Shown here piece by piece: positions 59,441 to 64,000 of a DNA stretch of 64,000 nt. The notes under the pieces are model-generated. The model saw only the letters and a list, made by a program, of their open reading frames with translations, had not been told where the DNA came from and searched no databases. Source of the DNA: Mycolicibacterium rhodesiae NBB3 (lineage in GTDB: Bacteria; Actinomycetota; Actinomycetes; Mycobacteriales; Mycobacteriaceae); NCBI RefSeq assembly GCF_000230895.2, contig NC_016604.1, forward strand, positions 4,464,001 to 4,528,000, given 5' to 3'. Each line of letters opens with the position of its first letter. Position 1 is the stretch's first letter. Made by a program: the position numbers and the translations under genes.

Positions 59441-60052
59441 TCATCGGACGAAGTAAATGACGGCGAACAGAGCGATCCACACGATGTCGACGAAGTGCCA
59501 GTAGTACGAGACGACGATCGCCGCGGTGGCCTGTGCAGGAGTGAACTTGCTCATCGTGGTGCGGGCGAGCAGGAAGATGAAGGCGACGAGCCCGCCGATG
59601 ACGTGCAGGCCGTGGAAGCCGGTGGCCAGGTAGAAGACCGAGCCGTAGGCGCTGCTGGACAGCGTCGTGCCGTGCTGAACCAGGTGGAAGTACTCGTAGC
59701 CCTGGCCGAGGACGAAGAACAGCCCCATCAGGAACGTGATGACATACCAGCGCCGCAGCCCGAACACGTCACCGCGTTCGGCCGCGAAGACACCCATCTG
59801 GCAGGTGAACGAGGATGCGATCAGCACCGCGGTCACCGGTACCGCCTGCACCAGGTTCAGCTCGGTCGGCTCGGGCGGCCAGTTGCCTCCGGCCTGCGAC
59901 CGTGCGGTGAAGTACATCGCGAACAGTCCGGCAAAGAACATCAGCTCGCTAGACAGCCACACAATCGTGCCGACACTGACCATGTTCGGCCGGTTCAGGG
60001 AATGAACTCGCGACGTGATAGCGGTCCCCGAGGTGCCTACAGCGCTCGTCAC
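59441..60052 (-). CDS. ctaE: Cytochrome c oxidase subunit III (aa3)
   Basis: A 203-residue membrane subunit with five helices. VGTIVWLSSELMFFAGLFAM, ASSFTCQMGVFAAERGDVFG, VITFLMGLFFVLGQGYEYFH, FYLATGFHGLHVIGGLVAFI (HGLHV family signature) and SYYWHFVDIVWIALFAVIYF are diagnostic for CoxIII. It starts at GTG 60052. It is first in the ctaE-qcrC-qcrA-qcrB operon and divergent from trpD, with 67 bp between starts. Confidence 0.96.
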   Translation of the reverse strand: MTSAVGTSGTAITSRVHSLNRPNMVSVGTIVWLSSELMFFAGLFAMYFTARSQAGGNWPPEPTELNLVQAVPVTAVLIASSFTCQMGVFAAERGDVFGLRRWYVITFLMGLFFVLGQGYEYFHLVQHGTTLSSSAYGSVFYLATGFHGLHVIGGLVAFIFLLARTTMSKFTPAQATAAIVVSYYWHFVDIVWIALFAVIYFVR

Positions 60053-60107
60053 ATCCGCAAGTATGACGCTTTGTAGTTGTTGAACTCCACCCGGGTAAGC
60101 AATTCGT

Positions 60108-60113
60108 CATAAT
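60108..60113 (+). promoter_or_regulatory. -10-like element before a leaderless trpD
   Basis: CATAAT ends six bases before GTG 60120. It differs from TANNNT at the first base but matches the classic TATAAT in five of six positions. Confidence 0.4.
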
Positions 60114-60119
60114 CAGCGC

Positions 60120-61178
60120 GTGACTTCTGGTGACTCCCCGACATGGCCTCAGGTTCTCGGCCGCCTAACCACTGGTCAGGCGCTTGCACCGGGACAGGCC
60201 GGCTGGGCGATGGACCAGATCATGACCGGCGCGGCGACTCCCGCCCAGATCGCCGCCTTCGGCGTGTCGATGAGAATGAAGCGGCCGACGCCGGCCGAAG
60301 TGACCGAGTTGGCCGACACGATGCTCAAGCATGCGCGCCGGGTGCCGACCGAGACGATCGGCAACGACACCGTCGACGTGGTCGGCACCGGCGGCGACGG
60401 CGCAAACACGGTGAACCTCTCCACGATGGCGGCGATCGTGGTGGCCGCCGCCGGAGTGCCGGTCATCAAGCACGGCAACCGGGCGGCCTCGTCGCTGTCT
60501 GGTGGGGCCGACACGCTCGAGGCGCTCGGAGTCCGCATCGACCTCAGTCCCGACGATGTCGCGCGCAGTGTCGCCGAGGTGGGTATCGGATTCTGTTTCG
60601 CACCGCAGTTCCATCCGTCGTACCGCCATGCCGGTGTCGTACGGCGGGAGATCGGGGTGCCGACGGTATTCAATCTGCTTGGGCCACTGACGAATCCGGC
60701 ATCACCGCGGGCCGGTCTGATCGGTTGCGCATGGGCGGACCTCGCCGAGGTGATGGCCGGTGTGTTCGCCACCCGCGGGTCCAGCGTTCTGGTGGTGCAC
60801 GGCGACGACGGCCTCGACGAGCTGACGACCACCACGACCAGCACCATCTGGCGGGTTCAGGCGGGCACCGTCGAGCGGCTGACGTTCGACCCAGGGGCGT
60901 TCGGGTTCGCCCGCGCCGAACTCTCGGAGTTGGTGGGCGGTGACGCCGAAGCCAACGCCGCGTCGGTGCGCGCAGTGCTCGGCGGGGCGACGGGTCCGGT
61001 GCGTGACGCGGTGGTGCTCAACGCGGCGGGTGCGATGGTGGCGCACGCCGGCCTAGCCAGCGACGCCAAGTGGGTTCCCGCGTGGCAGGCTGGTCTGGCC
61101 AAGGCGGCCGAGACCATCGACTCCGGCGCCGCCGAAAAGCTGCTCGCGCGTTGGGTGGGGTTCGGTAAGAAGCTCTGA
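60120..61178 (+). CDS. trpD: Anthranilate phosphoribosyltransferase
   Basis: A 352-residue enzyme joining anthranilate and PRPP in tryptophan synthesis. Blocks are DVVGTGGDGANTVNLSTMAA (PRPP-binding GTGGD), VIKHGNRAASSLSGGADTLE (KHGNR), FCFAPQFHPSYRHAGVVRRE, VFNLLGPLTNPASPRAGLIG and VVHGDDGLDELTTTTTSTIW. The GTG start is preceded by a -10-like hexamer. It stands alone rather than in a trp operon, as in M. tuberculosis Rv2192c. Its last 126 bp overlap the nuclease gene on the other strand. Confidence 0.94.
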   Translation: MTSGDSPTWPQVLGRLTTGQALAPGQAGWAMDQIMTGAATPAQIAAFGVSMRMKRPTPAEVTELADTMLKHARRVPTETIGNDTVDVVGTGGDGANTVNLSTMAAIVVAAAGVPVIKHGNRAASSLSGGADTLEALGVRIDLSPDDVARSVAEVGIGFCFAPQFHPSYRHAGVVRREIGVPTVFNLLGPLTNPASPRAGLIGCAWADLAEVMAGVFATRGSSVLVVHGDDGLDELTTTTTSTIWRVQAGTVERLTFDPGAFGFARAELSELVGGDAEANAASVRAVLGGATGPVRDAVVLNAAGAMVAHAGLASDAKWVPAWQAGLAKAAETIDSGAAEKLLARWVGFGKKL

Positions 61179-62900
61179 GTCGGCCTCGGCGAGTTGCTCG
61201 GCGGCGATCCGGGCCGAACGAGCCGACGCCGACCACGCCGCGAACCGTCCGGCAGATCCTGCGGGTGAGGCGTAACCGGAATCTGCGCGCACGATCCGCA
61301 CCCCCGGTCGAGCCAGCCAGCGCGCGATGAGCGCGGTCTCTTCGACGAGCGCGCCACCCAGCGGTGCCTGATTCGGCAGAATCGCTTGTGCGCCAGCACA
61401 TATCGCGTCGACGACCGGCATCGGGGGCACCCCGCGTTGCGCGTTGCCCGCGGCCGCCAGCTGTCCGTGGCGGATCACCGCCAGATGCCAACCGCCCGCC
61501 CCGTCCGGTCGTGCGGCGACCATTTCGCCGACGTCGGCGAGTGCGCGCAACCGCTGGCCACGCCAGAGCGTGTCGATGGCGACGGTGGCGTGATCGCGCA
61601 GCCGTGCTGCGGTTTCGTAGCGGGCGCGCTCGGCCAGATCGGTGATGTGGGCGAGCACATCGGCCAGTGCCCGGCTGTCGATGCCCTCGATCAGATCCCT
61701 GGCGCGGCGCGGAGTGTGGGCGTAGTCGGCGGCGCTGAAACCGTGCGCAGCGGGGCAGGGTGAGACCTCGCGCTCGGGACATTTCGGACCGTGCGATGCC
61801 GAGCGGCCCAGCCGCGTCGTACATGTCCGGACGCCGGTGAACCGGGCCAGCAGCGCTGCCGTCTGCACCGCGTCGGCCCGTGAGCGGAACGGGCCGAGGA
61901 CGCATTCGTGCTTCGGTGAACGTACGACCGAGAAACGTGGAAACGCCTCGTCGGTCAAAACCACCCACCACCACCGGTGCGGAAACTTCGATCGGCGGTT
62001 GTAGGGCGGCGCATGGGCGGCGAGCAGTCGCAGTTCGCGTACCCCCGCCTCGAGGTCATGCGCGCACTCGACGTGGTCGACCGCGATGGCCAGCGACGCC
62101 ATCTCCTTGATGCGGGTACGCGGGTCGGCGCCGTTGAAGTACTGGCTGACCCGGCGGCGCAGATCGACGGCCGTTCCCACATAGAGCACTTCGGAAGCCG
62201 GCCCACGGAAGAGGTAGACGCCGGGCCGGCGGGGAAGGTGCGTGGCGAGGTGGCGGTTGCGGCGCTGTGCGGGGGAGACGTCGGGCAGATACGACCGCAG
62301 CTCGGTGTAGGTGTGCACACCCTGGTTGCCGACGCGTTCGATGAGCCCGTGCAACACGTCGACGGTGGCACGCGCGTCGTCGAGTGCGCGGTGCGTCGGG
62401 GTGGTGGACGCGTTGAACAACCGGGCCAGGGCCGACAGCCGCACGCTCGGCGCCTCATCCCGGGTGAGTACGCGTCGTGCCAGACGCACCGTGCACAGCA
62501 CGGGTGGCCGCGACCAGGTGATGTGAGCGCGCTCGGCGGCGGCGCGCAGGAATCCGATGTCGAAGCCGGCGTTGTGGGCCACGAGCACTGCACCGCGGGA
62601 GAACTCCAGGAACGCCGGGAGCACCGATTCGATCCGCGGCGCATCGCACACCATCGCCGTGGTGATTCCGGTCAGGGAGACGATCTGCGGCGGGATGCTG
62701 CGCCCCGGATCCACCAGGGTCGCGAATTCGCCGAGCACCTCACCCCCGCGCACCTTGACGGCGCCGATCTCGGTGATGGCGTCGTGGTTGTCGCCGCTCG
62801 CGCGCCCGCCGGTGGTTTCCAGGTCCACCACCACGAAGGTGGTCTCCCGCAAAGCGACGTCAGCCAGTGGATCGACATCAGCGAAGCTGAGCTGGCCCAT
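61053..62900 (-). CDS. DEDDh exonuclease fused to a UvrC-like GIY-YIG endonuclease
   Basis: A 615-residue fusion (Rv2191-like). Residues about 18-185 are a DnaQ-type exonuclease with FVVVDLETTGGRASGDNHDA (ExoI DxE), LVAHNAGFDIGFLRAAAERA (ExoII) and THRALDDARATVDVLHGLIE (ExoIII HxxxxD). Residues about 225-310 are a GIY-YIG-like domain (RRPGVYLFRGPASEVLYVGT, DLRRRVSQYF). The remainder is a UvrC/Cho-type C-terminal region with RARDLIEGIDSRALADVLAH. It may act in nucleotide-excision or replication repair. ATG 62900 is chosen. The stop at 61053 makes it overlap trpD tail-to-tail. Confidence 0.9.
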   Translation of the reverse strand: MGQLSFADVDPLADVALRETTFVVVDLETTGGRASGDNHDAITEIGAVKVRGGEVLGEFATLVDPGRSIPPQIVSLTGITTAMVCDAPRIESVLPAFLEFSRGAVLVAHNAGFDIGFLRAAAERAHITWSRPPVLCTVRLARRVLTRDEAPSVRLSALARLFNASTTPTHRALDDARATVDVLHGLIERVGNQGVHTYTELRSYLPDVSPAQRRNRHLATHLPRRPGVYLFRGPASEVLYVGTAVDLRRRVSQYFNGADPRTRIKEMASLAIAVDHVECAHDLEAGVRELRLLAAHAPPYNRRSKFPHRWWWVVLTDEAFPRFSVVRSPKHECVLGPFRSRADAVQTAALLARFTGVRTCTTRLGRSASHGPKCPEREVSPCPAAHGFSAADYAHTPRRARDLIEGIDSRALADVLAHITDLAERARYETAARLRDHATVAIDTLWRGQRLRALADVGEMVAARPDGAGGWHLAVIRHGQLAAAGNAQRGVPPMPVVDAICAGAQAILPNQAPLGGALVEETALIARWLARPGVRIVRADSGYASPAGSAGRFAAWSASARSARIAAEQLAEADSELLTEPHPTREQLFGGAGVDGLGRLGQTSLPRGNPLGVAG

Positions 62901-63022
62901 GCGCTGACGGTAGGGAACCGGACCGACAAACACCGGCAGGCTGGGGGGTGCCACGCCGCAGCGACTCAGTTGTCGGTGCCTGTCGATACCGTTCGGGCAA
63001 CACCAAGCAGGAGGACTGCCGA

Positions 63023-63250
63023 ATGACCCACGACGAGCGCCCCGATACGGGCACGGTCACCATCGACTGCGACGACTGCGCGGTCCGGGGCCCGGGTTGT
63101 CAGGACTGCGTTGTCAGCGTATTGCTCGGGGCGCCGGAAAGTTTGCTGGACGATGAACGCCGGGCGCTTGAGGTGCTCGCTGACGTGGGGTTGGCTCCAC
63201 GGCTGCGTCTCGTTCCGATCCATCGCGGCAATAACTCCGGGGTAGCGTGA
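63023..63250 (+). CDS. Small cysteine-rich conserved protein
   Basis: A 75-residue protein with four cysteines in TVTIDCDDCAVRGPGCQDCV (Cys16, 19, 26 and 29), a Cx2C-x6-Cx2C arrangement able to hold zinc or an Fe-S cluster. A helical part follows (LLDDERRALEVLADVGLAPR, RLVPIHRG). It has no signal peptide. I know no function; homologues occur at this position near ripC in mycobacteria as far as I recall. ATG 63023 has GGAGGA upstream. It is divergent from the nuclease gene. Confidence 0.75.
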   Translation: MTHDERPDTGTVTIDCDDCAVRGPGCQDCVVSVLLGAPESLLDDERRALEVLADVGLAPRLRLVPIHRGNNSGVA

Positions 63251-63403
63251 CGCGACACGCGGAGGGACCCGGGGTTATCGAAATTCCACGCTCCTGTTAA
63301 ATTTGCATCTTCTGTTGGACAAGGGCGATGCCGTTTCGTAACCTGTCTGAGATCAAAAAGTTGTTCGAGACGGCTTTGTAACGGCAGTTGAAGGACGCAA
63401 ATC
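63251..63403 (+). promoter_or_regulatory. Leader region before ripC with two GTAAC motifs
   Basis: The 153-bp spacer is AT-richer than its surroundings. GTAACC at 63338-63343 and GTAACG at 63378-63383 are 40 bp apart and resemble half-sites of the MtrA response regulator, which controls cell-division hydrolases in mycobacteria. AAGGACG lies before the TTG. No riboswitch fold is clear. Confidence 0.35.
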
Positions 63404-64000
63404 TTGAGGCTTCACTCCAGGCGCTTGCTCACTCATGTCCTTAAACGACCCGCGGTGGGTGTGTTAGCTGGAATCGTGTTGTTCGGGGGAATTCTCGCGT
63501 CAACTGTGCAGGCCGACCCCGCCGACGATGCGCTGGCGAAGCTCAACGAATTGTCGCGGCAGGCCGAGCAGACCACCGAGGCCATGCACTCCGCGCAGCT
63601 GGATCTGGACAAGAAAGTCGCGGCCCAACAGGCAGCAGAAGCCAAACACGCCGCCGACGCTTCGGCGCTGGACTCCGCAAGGGAGCAGCTGGCCACCTTT
63701 CAGAACCAGGTCGACAAGATCGCGGCGTCGCAATACATGGGCGGCAGGCCGGACGGTCTCAATGCGCTGCTGACCGCCTCCTCGCCGCAGGGCCTCATCG
63801 ACCAGATGTCGATCCAGCGGGTGATGGCCGCCTCGATATCGTCACAGATGAAGAGCTTCAAGGAAGCCGGTGCGCAGGCCGCGGTCGCCGAAGAGGCATC
63901 GGCGAAGTCTGCGGCCGAGGCGAAGACCGCCGCCGAGCAGGCCGCCGCGGTACGCGCTGACCTGCAGTCCAAGCAGAGCAAGCTGCAGGTCGACATGGCG
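63404..64000 (+). CDS. ripC: NlpC/P60-type secreted peptidoglycan hydrolase, N-terminal part
   Basis: The first 199 codons of a secreted protein like M. tuberculosis Rv2190c (RipC), cut by the window end. The start is TTG (MRLHSRRLLTHVLKRPAVGV), with a Sec signal peptide up to about STVQA/DP (residue 38). A long coiled coil follows (LAKLNELSRQAEQTTEAMHS, AQLDLDKKVAAQQAAEAKHA, ASQYMGGRPDGLNALLTASS). In this family the coiled coil interacts with FtsX/FtsE and restrains the C-terminal NlpC/P60 endopeptidase, which is not in the window. The family assignment is by similarity to Rv2190c as remembered and by position after the nuclease gene. Confidence 0.85.
   Translation, partial: MRLHSRRLLTHVLKRPAVGVLAGIVLFGGILASTVQADPADDALAKLNELSRQAEQTTEAMHSAQLDLDKKVAAQQAAEAKHAADASALDSAREQLATFQNQVDKIAASQYMGGRPDGLNALLTASSPQGLIDQMSIQRVMAASISSQMKSFKEAGAQAAVAEEASAKSAAEAKTAAEQAAAVRADLQSKQSKLQVDMA

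Overview
The window is about 64 kb of high-GC chromosomal DNA from a mycobacterium, most likely an environmental Mycolicibacterium-type species. Evidence is the gene set (RipC-like hydrolase, MmpS3, DUF732, EphD, WS/DGAT, adenylylated GlnA1 with GlnE, actinobacterial qcrCAB) and a gene order that follows, in inverted orientation, the M. tuberculosis Rv2232-to-Rv2190c block as I remember it. No search was run; product names rest on motifs, lengths and this synteny.

Layout. 1-4.2 kb: 5' end of a HAD phosphatase, divergent from a run holding a CobC-like aminotransferase, a NIF3 protein, a coiled-coil zinc-ribbon protein and an RNase H/phosphatase fusion. 4.2-13.1 kb: an accessory insertion relative to the conserved order. 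It holds an XRE-cupin regulator, a methyltransferase, a DNA-alkylation-repair-like minus-strand cluster (2OG-Fe(II) oxygenase plus damaged Ogt and Ada zinc-domain genes), a VOC protein, an AraC regulator, rnpB (RNase P RNA), an arsenic operon (arsR-acr3-arsC-arsC'), DinB, GntR and a sigma-region-4 mini-protein. Four genes here have lost internal segments. 13.1-28.5 kb: CYTH-CHAD, enoyl-CoA hydratase, panB, WS/DGAT, a lipoprotein hydrolase, and the nitrogen-assimilation genes glnA2, glnE and glnA1. 28.5-43 kb: amidohydrolase, DUF4191, lipoate synthesis (lipB-lipA), the lipoylated E2 component dlaT, ephD, leucyl aminopeptidase, adenylate cyclase, gcvT and ilvE. 43-46.9 kb: DUF732, cobS-cobT-cobU, DUF3043 and an ErpA-type Fe-S protein. 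46.9-48.2 kb: an IS110-family insertion. 48.4-64 kb: a membrane-anchored protein, adenosine kinase, asnB, the cytochrome bcc-aa3 respiratory genes (ctaC-ctaF and ctaE-qcrC-qcrA-qcrB) flanking mmpS3 and DUF2561, trpD, a DEDDh/GIY-YIG nuclease, a small cysteine-rich protein and the start of ripC.

How the genes connect. LipB and LipA make the lipoyl groups that DlaT carries. GlnE adenylylates GlnA1, whose target tyrosine falls at residue 406, and a GlnR-type box sits just upstream of the glnA1 promoter. CobS, CobT and CobU assemble the cobalamin nucleotide loop, and the RNase H fusion carries an alpha-ribazole-phosphatase-like domain. CtaC, CtaE and QcrCAB form the bcc-aa3 supercomplex. At least eight genes have a TANNNT-type -10 hexamer 6-8 nt before the start codon, implying leaderless transcripts.

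The most unusual signals are the four internally deleted genes packed into 4.8-11.4 kb, an alkylation-repair operon reduced to one intact member, a nested 19-bp inverted repeat, tandem duplications at three gene ends (lipA start, pepB end, DUF2561 end), an IS110 element whose start codon lies in a hairpin arm, and a 126-bp antisense overlap of trpD with a nuclease gene.
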